DNA of 64,000 bases from an uncultured Kineothrix sp. Its GTDB lineage: Bacteria; Bacillota; Clostridia; Lachnospirales; Lachnospiraceae. Of this stretch, positions 7,536 to 17,051 are shown one piece after another. Numbering within the stretch: position 1 is the stretch's first letter; every line of letters starts with the position of its first letter. The DNA lies in assembly GCA_910588855.1 (NCBI GenBank), contig CAJUSR010000017.1:16396-80395 (forward strand), written 5' to 3'. The translations under genes and the position numbers were made by a program. The notes under the pieces were generated by a model. That model was not told the DNA's origin. It saw only the letters and a list, made by a program, of their open reading frames with translations, and made no database searches.

Positions 7536-10103
7536 ATGGAAGATAATATCTTTGATAAAATCCATGATGTGGACTTGAAGAAAACAATGGAAACATCTTA
7601 TATCGACTATGCAATGAGCGTTATCGCTTCCCGTGCATTGCCCGATGTAAGGGATGGATTAAAACCGGTACAGAGAAGAGTCCTGTATTCAATGATAGAA
7701 TTGAATAACGGCCCTGACAAACCGCACAGGAAATGTGCCCGTATCGTCGGTGATACGATGGGTAAATACCATCCTCATGGAGATAGTTCCATTTATGGGG
7801 CTTTGGTAAATATGGCACAACCTTGGTCTACTCATTACCCTTTGGTAGACGGACACGGGAATTTTGGTTCGGTGGACGGGGATGGAGCCGCAGCTATGCG
7901 TTATACGGAAGCAAGGCTTTCCAAAATCTCTATGGAAATGCTTGCCGATATCAATAAGGATACGGTAGATTTTGTACCGAACTTTGATGAGACGGAAAAG
8001 GAGCCTTCTGTCCTTCCTAGCCGTTTCCCAAATCTTCTTGTAAACGGAACCACAGGAATCGCAGTAGGGATGGCTACTAATATACCTCCCCATAATCTAC
8101 GGGAAGTAATAAGTGCCGTTGTTAAGATTATAGATAACAGGGTGGAAGAAGACCGGGATACGGAGATGGAAGAAATTCTGTCAATTGTAAAAGCGCCCGA
8201 TTTTCCTACCGGAGGGATTATTCTCGGAACAAGAGGAAGCGAGGAAGCATATAGGACCGGAAGAGGAAAAGTAAGGGTAAGGGCTGTAACGGATATTGAA
8301 ACCCTTCCCAACGGGAAGAGCCGGATTATTGTGACGGAACTTCCGTATATGGTAAATAAGGCAAATTTAATATTAAAAATAGCGGAATTAGTAAAATTAA
8401 AAAAAATCGATGGAATCACTGACCTTAGGGACGAATCTGACAGGGAAGGTATGAGGATTGTCATTGAGCTTAGACGGGATGCCAATGCCAATGTCATTAT
8501 GAACCAGCTTTATAAACATACCCAAATGCAGGATACTTTCGGTATTATTATGCTTGCTCTTGTCAATAATCAGCCGAAAGTCATGAATATCCTTGATATG
8601 CTGACAAATTATCTTGCCCATCAGGAAGAGGTAGTAACAAGAAGGACGAGATATGATTTAAATAAAGCGGAAGAAAGAGACCATATTTTACAGGGACTTT
8701 TAATTGCCCTTGACCACATTGATGAAGTTATCCAGATTATAAGAAGCAGCGAAAATGTACAGAAGGCAAAAGAGCGTTTGATAGAACGTTTTGAATTTAG
8801 CGAAGTGCAGGCGCAGGCCATTGTAGATATGAGGCTGCGTACCCTGACCGGTTTGGAAAGGGATAAGATTGAAAATGAGCATATGGAATTGCTGGCAAAA
8901 ATTGCAGAATTAAAAGCAATTCTTGGCGATAGGAAGCTGCTGCTTGGAGTAATCAGGGATGAAATTTCCATTATTGCGGAAAAATACGGGGATGATAGGA
9001 AAAGTGCTATCGGTTTTGACGCTTATGATATTTCTATGGAAGATTTAATACCGAAAGATAATACGGTAATCGCCATGACAAGCCTTGGTTATATCAAGAG
9101 AATGACGATTGATAATTTTAAAAGCCAAAACAGGGGCGGTAAAGGCATTAAGGGGATGCAGACTATCGATGAAGATTATATCGAAGATTTGCTTATGACT
9201 ACTACTCATCATTATATTATGTTTTTTACCAACTTCGGAAGAGTATATAGGTTAAAGGCTTATGAAATACCGGAAGCCAGCAGGACTGCGAGAGGAACCG
9301 CTATTATTAATTTATTGCAGTTAAATCCGGGGGAAAAGATTTCTGCAATTATTCCGATTAAGGACTATGAAAACCATAAAAATTTATTTATGGCGACAAA
9401 AAAAGGGATTGTGAAGAAAACCCATATCATGGAATATTGCAATGTAAGGAAAAATGGTCTTGCAGCGATTAATTTACGTGAAGATGACGAATTGATAGAA
9501 GTAAAGATAACGGATGAAAATACGGAAATATTCCTTGTGACGAAACAAGGTATGTGTATCCGGTTTATGGAAACGGATGTAAGGGCTACCGGAAGGATGT
9601 CTATGGGTGTTATCGGCATGAATCTCGGGGATAGGGATGAAATTGTCGGTATGCAATTGGATCATCAAGGGGATTCCCTTCTCATTGTATCGGAAAACGG
9701 AATGGGGAAAAGGACATATCTGGATGAATTTACTGTCCAAAAGAGAGGCGGAAAAGGTGTCAAATGTTACAAAATAACAGAAAAAACAGGGTATGTGGTA
9801 GGTGTCAAGGCTGTTAATGATGACCATGAAGTGATGATGATTACCACTCTTGGAACTATTATACAGTTGAGGATGGAAGATATCTCTACCCTTGGAAGGA
9901 TTACATCCGGGGTTAGGATGATAAATCTTGATGAAGGGGCCAAAGTTGCCAAGATTGCAAAAGTAAGGGAAAAAGTATCGGATGGGGATCATGAGTTTGA
10001 AAATTTTGAAGATGCTTTAGAAGATATACCTGAAAGTGAAAAACATCCCGTTTTGCCGGATGATGAGGAAATAACCCTTCCAAAAGAAGAAGAAAATGAA
10101 TAA
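7536..10103 (+). CDS. gyrA: DNA gyrase subunit A
   Basis: The breakage-reunion subunit of gyrase, 855 residues from the chosen ATG. An upstream in-frame ATG at 7521 lacks a ribosome binding site, while GGAG at 7522-7525 fits the ATG at 7536. With this start the catalytic tyrosine (AAMRYTEA) is Tyr123 and the first serine of GDSSIYG is Ser84, matching the numbering of other Firmicutes. The quinolone-determining region therefore has the susceptible-type serine. The C-terminal half contains the beta-pinwheel repeats, with the GyrA box QNRGGKG and later RGGKGVK. The tail is acidic. Confidence 0.98.
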   Translation: MEDNIFDKIHDVDLKKTMETSYIDYAMSVIASRALPDVRDGLKPVQRRVLYSMIELNNGPDKPHRKCARIVGDTMGKYHPHGDSSIYGALVNMAQPWSTHYPLVDGHGNFGSVDGDGAAAMRYTEARLSKISMEMLADINKDTVDFVPNFDETEKEPSVLPSRFPNLLVNGTTGIAVGMATNIPPHNLREVISAVVKIIDNRVEEDRDTEMEEILSIVKAPDFPTGGIILGTRGSEEAYRTGRGKVRVRAVTDIETLPNGKSRIIVTELPYMVNKANLILKIAELVKLKKIDGITDLRDESDREGMRIVIELRRDANANVIMNQLYKHTQMQDTFGIIMLALVNNQPKVMNILDMLTNYLAHQEEVVTRRTRYDLNKAEERDHILQGLLIALDHIDEVIQIIRSSENVQKAKERLIERFEFSEVQAQAIVDMRLRTLTGLERDKIENEHMELLAKIAELKAILGDRKLLLGVIRDEISIIAEKYGDDRKSAIGFDAYDISMEDLIPKDNTVIAMTSLGYIKRMTIDNFKSQNRGGKGIKGMQTIDEDYIEDLLMTTTHHYIMFFTNFGRVYRLKAYEIPEASRTARGTAIINLLQLNPGEKISAIIPIKDYENHKNLFMATKKGIVKKTHIMEYCNVRKNGLAAINLREDDELIEVKITDENTEIFLVTKQGMCIRFMETDVRATGRMSMGVIGMNLGDRDEIVGMQLDHQGDSLLIVSENGMGKRTYLDEFTVQKRGGKGVKCYKITEKTGYVVGVKAVNDDHEVMMITTLGTIIQLRMEDISTLGRITSGVRMINLDEGAKVAKIAKVREKVSDGDHEFENFEDALEDIPESEKHPVLPDDEEITLPKEEENE

Positions 10104-10132
10104 TTTTATTTTTAAAGAAAAGGTATGATTGT

Positions 10133-11095
10133 ATGGAAGTAGTGATTCAATTTGGATTGTTGGCAATAGGTTTCTTGTTGTTAATAAAAGGCGCTGACTG
10201 GTTTGTGGGAAGTTCGTCAAAAATTGCGGATAGATTTGGGATTCCTCAGTTGATTATCGGGCTGACAATCGTAGCAATGGGAACCAGCGCGCCGGAGGCT
10301 GCTGTAAGTATATCGGCAGCATTAAAAAATACGGCGCAAAACAATAGCGCAGAAATTGCTATTGGTAATATCCTTGGAAGCAATATATTGAATGTGTTGT
10401 TGATTTTGGGGATTACTTCTGTCATTGTAGCAATACCTGTGCAAATATCTACCATTAGATATGAAATTCCATTTATGATTGTGATTACCTGCCTTTTAGC
10501 CGGAATCGGATATTTTAAAGGATATCTTGGAAGGGTAGACGGTATTTTATTATGGGTTCTTATGGCGGTATATCTTGTCTATCTTGTTTTAATGGCAAAA
10601 AAAGGGCAAATTAGCATTGGTGTAGAGGAAGCGGAAGTAAAAGTGAATGAAAATATGTTTATGCTTTTGTTTCTTCTTGTAATCGGAATTTCAGCTATTG
10701 TATTGGGAAGTGACATTGCCGTAGATGCGGCGACGGCTCTTGCAAGGATATTTGAAATGAATGAAAGGCTTATTGGGTTGACAATCGTTGCTTTCGGAAC
10801 ATCCCTTCCGGAATTGATTACTTCCATAACGGCTGCCATGAAGAAAAAAGCGGATATTGCGGTAGGGAATATTGTAGGAAGCAATATTTTCAATATTTTA
10901 TTTGTCATAGGAACTACGTCTTTGATAACGGATGTGCCTTATAATTATTCTTTTAATTTTGACAGCATCGTATGTATTGGCGCTTCTTTGCTCCTCTTCT
11001 TATGTGTTATGGGTAAAAAGAAACTTTCACGGATGCAAGGGGTGTTTCTTCTTTGTGTATTTTTTGCATATTATGGAAAACTGATATTTTTTTAA
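10133..11095 (+). CDS. Calcium/sodium antiporter (CaCA family, YrbG-like)
   Basis: 320 residues, about ten membrane segments. It exchanges Ca2+ for Na+ or H+ across the cytoplasmic membrane. The two alpha repeats that bind the cations are clear: GTSAPEAAVS with GNILGSNILN in the first half, and GTSLPELITS with GNIVGSNIFN in the second, the inverted-duplication hallmark of the family. It starts 29 bases after gyrA behind AAAGGT and may be read through from gyrA. The exact exchanged ion is inferred from the family. Confidence 0.93.
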   Translation: MEVVIQFGLLAIGFLLLIKGADWFVGSSSKIADRFGIPQLIIGLTIVAMGTSAPEAAVSISAALKNTAQNNSAEIAIGNILGSNILNVLLILGITSVIVAIPVQISTIRYEIPFMIVITCLLAGIGYFKGYLGRVDGILLWVLMAVYLVYLVLMAKKGQISIGVEEAEVKVNENMFMLLFLLVIGISAIVLGSDIAVDAATALARIFEMNERLIGLTIVAFGTSLPELITSITAAMKKKADIAVGNIVGSNIFNILFVIGTTSLITDVPYNYSFNFDSIVCIGASLLLFLCVMGKKKLSRMQGVFLLCVFFAYYGKLIFF

Positions 11096-11169
11096 AAAAT
11101 AATTTAAATATTTTATATGCCGTTATATAATAAAAGGGATAGGGATGTGATTCCAGAATGGAGGAAGGT

Positions 11170-12135
11170 ATGAAGAAAAAATACGATGTAGTGGCATTGG
11201 GTGAATTATTGATTGATTTTACGGATAATGGGGTAAGTAAGCAAGGAAACACAATGTTTGAAGCAAATCCGGGAGGCGCTCCATGTAATGTATTGGCTAT
11301 GCTTCAGAAATTGGGGGATAAGACAGCTTTCATTGGAAAAGTAGGGGAAGATATTTTTGGTGAGAAGTTAAAAAATGTATTGGAAGAAGTGGGAATAAAT
11401 ACATCGGGGCTTATTATGGATAAGGAAGTGAGGACTACCCTTGCTTTTGTCCAGACATTAAAGGACGGGGACAGGGATTTTTCCTTTTATCGCAATCCGG
11501 GAGCGGATATGATGCTAGAAGAAGGAGATATTAACAATAAATTAATAAAAAATTGTAAAATTTTTCATTTCGGAACTCTTTCCATGACTCATAAAGGAGT
11601 CAGGAAGGCAACCAAGAAAGCCATAAAAAAAGCGAAGGAGAATGGGGCTTTGATATCTTTTGACCCCAATCTCAGGCCTCCTCTTTGGAAATCTCTTGAA
11701 GATGCGAAAGAACAAGTGGAATATGGCCTTAACCAATGCGATATACTTAAAATATCAGATAATGAAATCCAATGGTTTACCGGAGAAAAAGATTTTGATA
11801 AAGGAATTAAAAAATTACAGGATAAGTATCCGATTAAACTTATTGTATTGTCTATGGGGAAAGACGGGAGCCGTGCCTATTATAAGGATTTAAAAGTGGA
11901 AAAATCAGCATTTGTCCAGAAAAAAACAATAGAAACTACGGGAGCAGGGGATACTTTCGGCGGATGCTGCCTTCACTTTATATTAAAGTATGGACTGGAC
12001 AATCTGGATAAAGAGAAATTAGAAAAAATGCTGACATTTGCCAATGCTGCTGCTTCTATTATTACAACGAAAAAAGGTGCATTAAGGGTTATGCCGACAA
12101 AAGATGAAGTAAAAGATTTTATCAAGTCCTATTAA
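11170..12135 (+). CDS. PfkB-family carbohydrate kinase (fructokinase-like)
   Basis: 321 residues. It phosphorylates a sugar, probably fructose, using ATP. The ribokinase fold is visible: GELLIDF near the N-terminus, NPGGAPCNVLAMLQKLG (PfkB signature 1), and TTGAGDTFGGCC (signature 2) with the catalytic Asp at about residue 261. GGAGGAAGG sits just before the ATG at 11170, so the upstream in-frame ATG at 11158 is not used. A terminator follows, making it a short unit. Other ribokinase-family substrates cannot be excluded. Confidence 0.88.
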   Translation: MKKKYDVVALGELLIDFTDNGVSKQGNTMFEANPGGAPCNVLAMLQKLGDKTAFIGKVGEDIFGEKLKNVLEEVGINTSGLIMDKEVRTTLAFVQTLKDGDRDFSFYRNPGADMMLEEGDINNKLIKNCKIFHFGTLSMTHKGVRKATKKAIKKAKENGALISFDPNLRPPLWKSLEDAKEQVEYGLNQCDILKISDNEIQWFTGEKDFDKGIKKLQDKYPIKLIVLSMGKDGSRAYYKDLKVEKSAFVQKKTIETTGAGDTFGGCCLHFILKYGLDNLDKEKLEKMLTFANAAASIITTKKGALRVMPTKDEVKDFIKSY

Positions 12136-12155
12136 AAATATTATTGTTGAAAGGT

Positions 12156-12200
12156 AAAAAGCCTATATATGATTATTACAAATTATATATGGGCTTTTTA
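12156..12200 (+). terminator. Intrinsic terminator after the PfkB kinase
   Basis: A 15-base arm at 12156-12170 (AAAAAGCCTATATAT) pairs with 12185-12199 with a single wobble, and the right arm ends in a T-run. Clear rho-independent terminator; because the arm starts with an A-run it could also work on the other strand. Confidence 0.85.
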
Positions 12201-12232
12201 TATATAAATCATTTTAGGATGATTGAAATATC

Positions 12233-12300
12233 AGGTTTGTGTCTGCGCAGCATCCGCAAATTTGATATTATGAAAAGGCTGCGCAGAAATGAGGCTAAAT
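12233..12300 (+). promoter_or_regulatory. Palindromic leader element, copy 1 (before the glycogen debranching gene)
   Basis: The block GGTTTGTGTCTGCGCAGC followed by ATCCGCAAATTT (12234-12263) is a near-palindrome and is nearly the same as the reverse complement of 35527-35556. After a short spacer comes GGCTGCGCAGAAATGAGG (12277-12294), also shared with the other copy, where GAGG acts as the ribosome binding site six bases before the ATG. The two CTGCGCAG blocks are self-complementary and could pair with each other, bringing structure next to the ribosome binding site. Function unknown. Confidence 0.6.
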
Positions 12301-14430
12301 ATGAATGGGAATATGAGGGATAATTTAACAGAATCACAAGACGACAATAAAGTAATATCGCCTATGAGAAGTATTCATATGGTACCTATGGATAAAATTT
12401 CCGGGTTTGAGGTACGTCCGGGGATGTATGAGGTAAACGGGGCTACGGCGATTCCATGCGGCGTTAATTTTACCGTACATTCTTTCCACGCTACATCTTG
12501 TGAGCTTCTTTTGTTTCGCAGGATGGAGGATGAACCATATGCAATCATTCCATTTCCTGAAAATTATAAAATAGGGAAAGTTTATTCCATGATTGTATTT
12601 GGTTTAAATATTGAAGATTTTGAATATGCGTACCGTTTGGATGGCCCTTACGATATGAAAAAAGGGCTTATGTTTAATAAAAATAATTATCTTCTCGACA
12701 TTTATGCAAAAGCAGTAAGTGGGCAAAGGATATGGGGCGTAAGGAATAAAGATGGGGTGAGTTATAAGGCGAGGGTCGTAAAGGAAGATTTCGACTGGAT
12801 GGACAGCAACCAGCTTTTAATTCCTATGGAAGATTTGATTATCTATGAAATGCATGTAAGAGGATTTACCCAACATGGTTCTTCCCGCGTAGAATATCCG
12901 GGAACATTTTTAGGGCTTCAGGAAAAGATAGGATATTTGAAAGATTTAGGCGTGAATGCTGTGGAATTGATGCCAATCTTTGAATTTGATGAAACAAAGG
13001 ATTATAGGGAAGTGGATGGTAAAAATCTTCTGGATTATTGGGGATATAATACTGTCAGCTTTTTTGCCCCAAATACAAGTTATACGGCAAAAGCAGAATA
13101 TAATCATGAAGGAACGGAATTAAAAGAGCTGATTATGGAACTCCATAACAATGGAATAGAATGTTTTCTGGATGTTGTGTTTAATCATACGGCAGAAGGG
13201 AATGAAATGGGTTCCTGTTTTTCTTTTAAAGGTTTCGACAATAATATCTATTATATGCTTACACCCGACGGGCATTATTATAATTTCAGCGGGTGTGGGA
13301 ATACGTTGAATTGTAATCATCCGATTGTCCAGCAGATGATTTTGGAATGTTTGAGATATTGGACGACGGTATATCATATTGACGGATTTAGGTTTGATCT
13401 CGCCACTATCCTTGGAAGGAATGAGGACGGTTCTCCTATGAATAATCCGCCTTTATTGAAGAGCCTGGCTTTTGACCCGATTTTAGGGAATGTAAAACTG
13501 ATTGCTGAAGCATGGGATGCCGGTGGATTATATCAGGTAGGGAGTTTTCCTGCTTGGAACAGATGGTCGGAATGGAATGGAAGATATAGGGATGAAATGA
13601 GGGATTACCTGAAGGGAGATTATAATCTTTCCGGTCTGGCTGCAAAAAGGATTACGGGGTCTAAGGATTTATACGACCCACAATATCGGGGAAACAATGC
13701 ATCCGTAAATTTTATTACATGCCATGACGGGTTCACTTTATGGGATTTGTATTCTTATAATTGGAAACACAATGAAGCAAATGGATGGAATAATACGGAT
13801 GGCAGCGATGATAACCGCAGTTGGAACTGTGGGATAGAAGGGGAAACGGAAAATGAAGAGGTTTTGGCCCTTCGGAAAAAACTGGTAAAAAATGCAGCGG
13901 CAGTATTGATGATGAGCCGTGGAACGCCTATGTTCCTTGCAGGGGATGAATTTTGCAATACACAGTTTGGAAACAATAATGCATATTGCCAGGACAATGA
14001 AATATCATGGCTAAATTGGGATCTGCTTGAAAAAAATAAAGATGTATATGAGTTTTTCCGATATATGATACATCTTAGAAAAGAGCATGATGTAATCAGA
14101 AAAGATACCGGTTGCTGTTCTTTGGGGTTCCCTGAAATACAAGTGATAGAAGGGGATAATAACTGTAAAGTCCTTCGGATTATTTATGCAGGAAGAAACA
14201 GGAACAATACGAGGGATGATGTAGTCTGCCTGGCAGTCAATGTTTTTTGGGAAGAACAAGAATTTTATCTTCCTTCGTTGATGTACGGCATGGGTTGGTA
14301 TGTGGCGGTAGATACAGGGAACAGGTATTTTACCAATGCGATTCCGAATCAACGGGAAAGGATGCCTTTATTGGAAGGCGGAAAAATAAGGATGGCCCCG
14401 CGCTCGGTATGTGTATTGGTTTTAAAATAA
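12301..14430 (+). CDS. Glycogen debranching enzyme / isoamylase-type GH13
   Basis: About 709 residues. It hydrolyses alpha-1,6 branch points in glycogen or similar glucans. An N-terminal CBM48-like domain (residues ~30-140) precedes the GH13 barrel. Conserved regions are DVVFNHTAEG, GFRFDLATILGR (nucleophile Asp), LIAEAWDAGG (acid/base Glu) and FITCHDGFTLWDL (third Asp). The isoamylase/GlgX type is favoured by PQYRGNNASVNF and GDEFCNTQFGNNNAYCQDN. GAGG six bases upstream supports the ATG at 12301; an ATG at 12289 is in frame. No other glycogen genes are adjacent. Confidence 0.88.
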   Translation: MNGNMRDNLTESQDDNKVISPMRSIHMVPMDKISGFEVRPGMYEVNGATAIPCGVNFTVHSFHATSCELLLFRRMEDEPYAIIPFPENYKIGKVYSMIVFGLNIEDFEYAYRLDGPYDMKKGLMFNKNNYLLDIYAKAVSGQRIWGVRNKDGVSYKARVVKEDFDWMDSNQLLIPMEDLIIYEMHVRGFTQHGSSRVEYPGTFLGLQEKIGYLKDLGVNAVELMPIFEFDETKDYREVDGKNLLDYWGYNTVSFFAPNTSYTAKAEYNHEGTELKELIMELHNNGIECFLDVVFNHTAEGNEMGSCFSFKGFDNNIYYMLTPDGHYYNFSGCGNTLNCNHPIVQQMILECLRYWTTVYHIDGFRFDLATILGRNEDGSPMNNPPLLKSLAFDPILGNVKLIAEAWDAGGLYQVGSFPAWNRWSEWNGRYRDEMRDYLKGDYNLSGLAAKRITGSKDLYDPQYRGNNASVNFITCHDGFTLWDLYSYNWKHNEANGWNNTDGSDDNRSWNCGIEGETENEEVLALRKKLVKNAAAVLMMSRGTPMFLAGDEFCNTQFGNNNAYCQDNEISWLNWDLLEKNKDVYEFFRYMIHLRKEHDVIRKDTGCCSLGFPEIQVIEGDNNCKVLRIIYAGRNRNNTRDDVVCLAVNVFWEEQEFYLPSLMYGMGWYVAVDTGNRYFTNAIPNQRERMPLLEGGKIRMAPRSVCVLVLK

Positions 14431-14457
14431 AATTATTCACAAATGGAGGAGAAAGTT

Positions 14458-15378
14458 ATGGCAGAAGAAATGAAACAGGAAACAATGGAGGATTACAGCA
14501 AGGAACTGGAAGCATCCTTGAAAAAAATAAGTGAAGGAGATATTGTTTCAGGAACAGTAATTTCCGTTACGGAAGAAGAAGTAATCCTTGATTTTAATTA
14601 TTATGCCCAAGGGGTAATAAAAGCAGAGGATATGAGCAATGACCCTAAGTATAATTTATTGGATGAAGTGAAAATAGGCGATACGATTGAGGCAACCGTT
14701 GTAAAAACGGACGATGGTGCAGGAAACATCCAGTTATCCTGCAAAGAAGCAAAAGATATTCTTTCGTGGGATGTTTTAAAACAATATATGGAAGAAGGAA
14801 AAGAAATTGAAGTGAAAGTAAATGAAGTGGTAAATGGAGGCGTAATTGCTTATGCGGAAGGAATCCGCGGTTTTATCCCTGCATCACATCTTTCCATCAA
14901 TTATGTTGAAAATTTGGAGGAATGGGTAAATAAACAGCTTACCGTTAAAATAATAACCGTAGAGGAAAGTAAAAAGAAATTGGTAATGTCTGCAAAATTG
15001 GTGGAAAAGAGAAAGGCAGAAGAAGAGATTAACCATAAAATTTCCATGTTGGTACCCGGAACAATTATGGAAGGAACCGTAGAATCTTTAATGCCTTATG
15101 GCGCATTTGTTGCTCTTCCGGAAGGATTGAGTGGATTAGTCCATATATCCCAGATTAGCCAAAGAAGAATTAAAAAACCATCGGAAGTCCTTAATACAGG
15201 AGATAAGGTAAAAGTAAAAATATTAAATACCAATGATGGGAAAATAAGCCTTAGCATGAAAGCAGTGGAAGATAATACCCAAGTAGATGAGGTAGAAAAA
15301 GTAGAAACGGCAAAATATAGTTCAAAAGAACAGATTGGCACATCTTTAGGGGATTTATTCAAGAAACTGAATTTATAA
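14458..15378 (+). CDS. rpsA: 30S ribosomal protein S1-like protein (three S1 domains)
   Basis: 306 residues. An RNA-binding protein with three S1 folds at about residues 28-97, 108-180 and 198-270; the third has the most typical GTVESLMPYGAFVALPEGLSGLVHIS. Proteobacterial S1 has six domains, so this is the short clostridial form that assists initiation on some mRNAs. GGAGGAGA at 14445-14452 decides the ATG at 14458 over an in-frame ATG at 14443. It follows the debranching gene by 27 bases. A specialised RNA-binding role instead of a true ribosomal one is possible. Confidence 0.85.
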   Translation: MAEEMKQETMEDYSKELEASLKKISEGDIVSGTVISVTEEEVILDFNYYAQGVIKAEDMSNDPKYNLLDEVKIGDTIEATVVKTDDGAGNIQLSCKEAKDILSWDVLKQYMEEGKEIEVKVNEVVNGGVIAYAEGIRGFIPASHLSINYVENLEEWVNKQLTVKIITVEESKKKLVMSAKLVEKRKAEEEINHKISMLVPGTIMEGTVESLMPYGAFVALPEGLSGLVHISQISQRRIKKPSEVLNTGDKVKVKILNTNDGKISLSMKAVEDNTQVDEVEKVETAKYSSKEQIGTSLGDLFKKLNL

Positions 15379-15447
15379 AAATTTTTTTGAGGAGATATAG
15401 GGATTCTTTATATTTTATGAAATTTAAAAATTTTGAGGAGTAATATT

Positions 15448-16635
15448 ATGGAATCATATGTTGTATTTAAAGATTTGGCTATTATTATAATAGCGGCCAA
15501 ATTCTTTGGGATTTTGGCAAGGAAGTGTAAAGCGCCTCAGGTAGTGGGGGAGATTATTGCAGGGCTTATTATTGGTCCCAGCATCTTAGGGTTAGTAAAC
15601 CAATCGGATTTTCTGATTGAAATGGCAGAAATCGGTGTTATTATTTTAATGTTTTCCGCAGGATTGGAAACGGATTTAAAAGACCTTATGAAGACGGGAC
15701 CGATAGCAGCTTTGATTGCCTGTGCAGGCGTATTTATTCCCCTTGTATGCGGAGCATTGCTTTATATGGCTTTTTATGGGGTTTCTCCCTGGGGTTCGGA
15801 AGAATTTTATAAAGCGGTATTCGTAGGTACAATTTTAACGGCAACTTCTGTCAGCATCACAGTGGAAGCTTTGAAGGAAATGGGAAAACTAAAAGGGAAA
15901 GTAGGAACGACTATTTTAAGTGCGGCGATTATTGATGATGTTATCGGAATTATTGTTCTTACATTTGTTATGGGATTTAAAAGCCCGGATTCCAATCCCT
16001 TATCCGTAGTATTCAATACGGTTCTGTTTTTTATATTTGCAATTGTGGTTGGATTTATTTGTTATAAAATCTTTAAAATGGTGGATAACAGATATCCCCA
16101 TACAAGGCGTATCCCGATTGCCGGACTTGCTTTGTGCCTTGCTATGGCCTATATAGCGGAAAAATATTTTGGGATAGCAGATATTACAGGGGCGTATGTA
16201 GCCGGAATTATACTTTGTTCCATAAGGGATTCCGAGTACATAGCAAGCAAGATGGACACTAATTCTTACATATTGTTCGGACCAGTATTTTTTGCCAGTA
16301 TCGGATTGAAAACAAATTTGGATAGTTTAAATGCCAGTATTTTAATTTTTTCCATTGCGTTTGTAGCAGTGGGATTGGTTTCTAAAATTGTAGGGTGCGG
16401 AATAATGGCAAAGATTTGTAAGTTTAATATGTCCGATTCTTTAAAAATTGGCGTTGGTATGATGACGAGGGGTGAAGTTGCCTTAATCGTATCACAGAAA
16501 GGATTGTCTGTTGGACTTCTTACTCCCGTATATTTTACTTCAGTAATTTTGCTTATTATTATATCGTCCATTGCCACTCCTATTATTTTAAAGTTATTAT
16601 ATGCAAGGGATGAAGGAAAAATAAAGGCTGCATAG
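15448..16635 (+). CDS. Cation:proton antiporter (CPA2 family)
   Basis: 395 residues with roughly a dozen hydrophobic segments. It likely exchanges Na+ or K+ for H+. Family features include CKAPQVVGEIIAGLIIGPSILG at the N-terminus, MFSAGLETDLKDL, the ion-site motif SAAIIDDVIGIIVL with the paired Asp residues, and GMMTRGEVALIVS near the C-terminus. GAGGAG at 15435-15440 indicates the ATG at 15448, not the in-frame TTG at 15433. No TrkA-N domain is attached, so it is NapA-like more than KefB-like. A terminator follows closely. Confidence 0.9.
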   Translation: MESYVVFKDLAIIIIAAKFFGILARKCKAPQVVGEIIAGLIIGPSILGLVNQSDFLIEMAEIGVIILMFSAGLETDLKDLMKTGPIAALIACAGVFIPLVCGALLYMAFYGVSPWGSEEFYKAVFVGTILTATSVSITVEALKEMGKLKGKVGTTILSAAIIDDVIGIIVLTFVMGFKSPDSNPLSVVFNTVLFFIFAIVVGFICYKIFKMVDNRYPHTRRIPIAGLALCLAMAYIAEKYFGIADITGAYVAGIILCSIRDSEYIASKMDTNSYILFGPVFFASIGLKTNLDSLNASILIFSIAFVAVGLVSKIVGCGIMAKICKFNMSDSLKIGVGMMTRGEVALIVSQKGLSVGLLTPVYFTSVILLIIISSIATPIILKLLYARDEGKIKAA

Positions 16636-16650
16636 AATATCGTTTATAGA

Positions 16651-16682
16651 ATACTCCGCAACTGTTTGCGGGGTATTTTTTT
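16651..16682 (+). terminator. Intrinsic terminator after the antiporter
   Basis: ATACTCCGCAA (16651-16661) pairs with TTGCGGGGTAT (16666-16676), one G-U pair, followed by seven T. The T-run leads directly into the repeat element that follows. Confidence 0.9.
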
Positions 16683-16860
16683 ACCATATAGGAAAGTTCT
16701 CCGAATTTCCCATATGGTAAAAAAATAATTATCGCACTGCGGCGGAGAGGGAGTATGTTGCTGTCGCGACCCGCCGCAGGCGGAGAATCCTGCAGGCAGG
16801 ATTCTTTTTTACCATATAGGAAATTCCTTCGCCAGAAGGACGTAACATGAAGTGTCGAAT
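16673..16860. repeat. Modular terminator-associated repeat, copy at 16.7 kb
   Basis: Within a 416-base gap without genes. First module 16677-16726: TTTTTTACCATAT...ATATGGTAAAAAA, an inverted repeat. Then CTGCGGCGG pairs with CCGCCGCAG (16738-16779). Then a terminator-like hairpin AGAATCCTGC/GCAGGATTCT with a T-run (about 16793-16810). Then TTTTTTACCATATAGGAAA, TCCTTCGCCAGAAGGA hairpin, GACGTAACATGAAGTGTCGAA (16805-16859). The last block recurs at 53.3 kb. The remaining bases to 17051 are AT-rich leader of the next gene. Confidence 0.75.
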
Positions 16861-17051
16861 TATAAATAGTATATTTTATTTATTAATTAAAGTAAATTTA
16901 TATAATTTTCTGAAAAAAAGATTGAGTAATAGAAAAAGAGAATATATAATAAATATATAAGATAGAAGAGAGAAAATTTATAGTTTTAATATGCAATGGA
17001 TTATAAATAGGTAGTTGTAAAATTATATAATTATAGAAGGGAGGAGTATAT

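Noticed and set aside
7901..8497. 198-codon minus-strand frame inside gyrA
   Set aside because: It is a shadow of the highly conserved gyrA coding sequence, with no ribosome binding site and a Ser/Ile-rich product.
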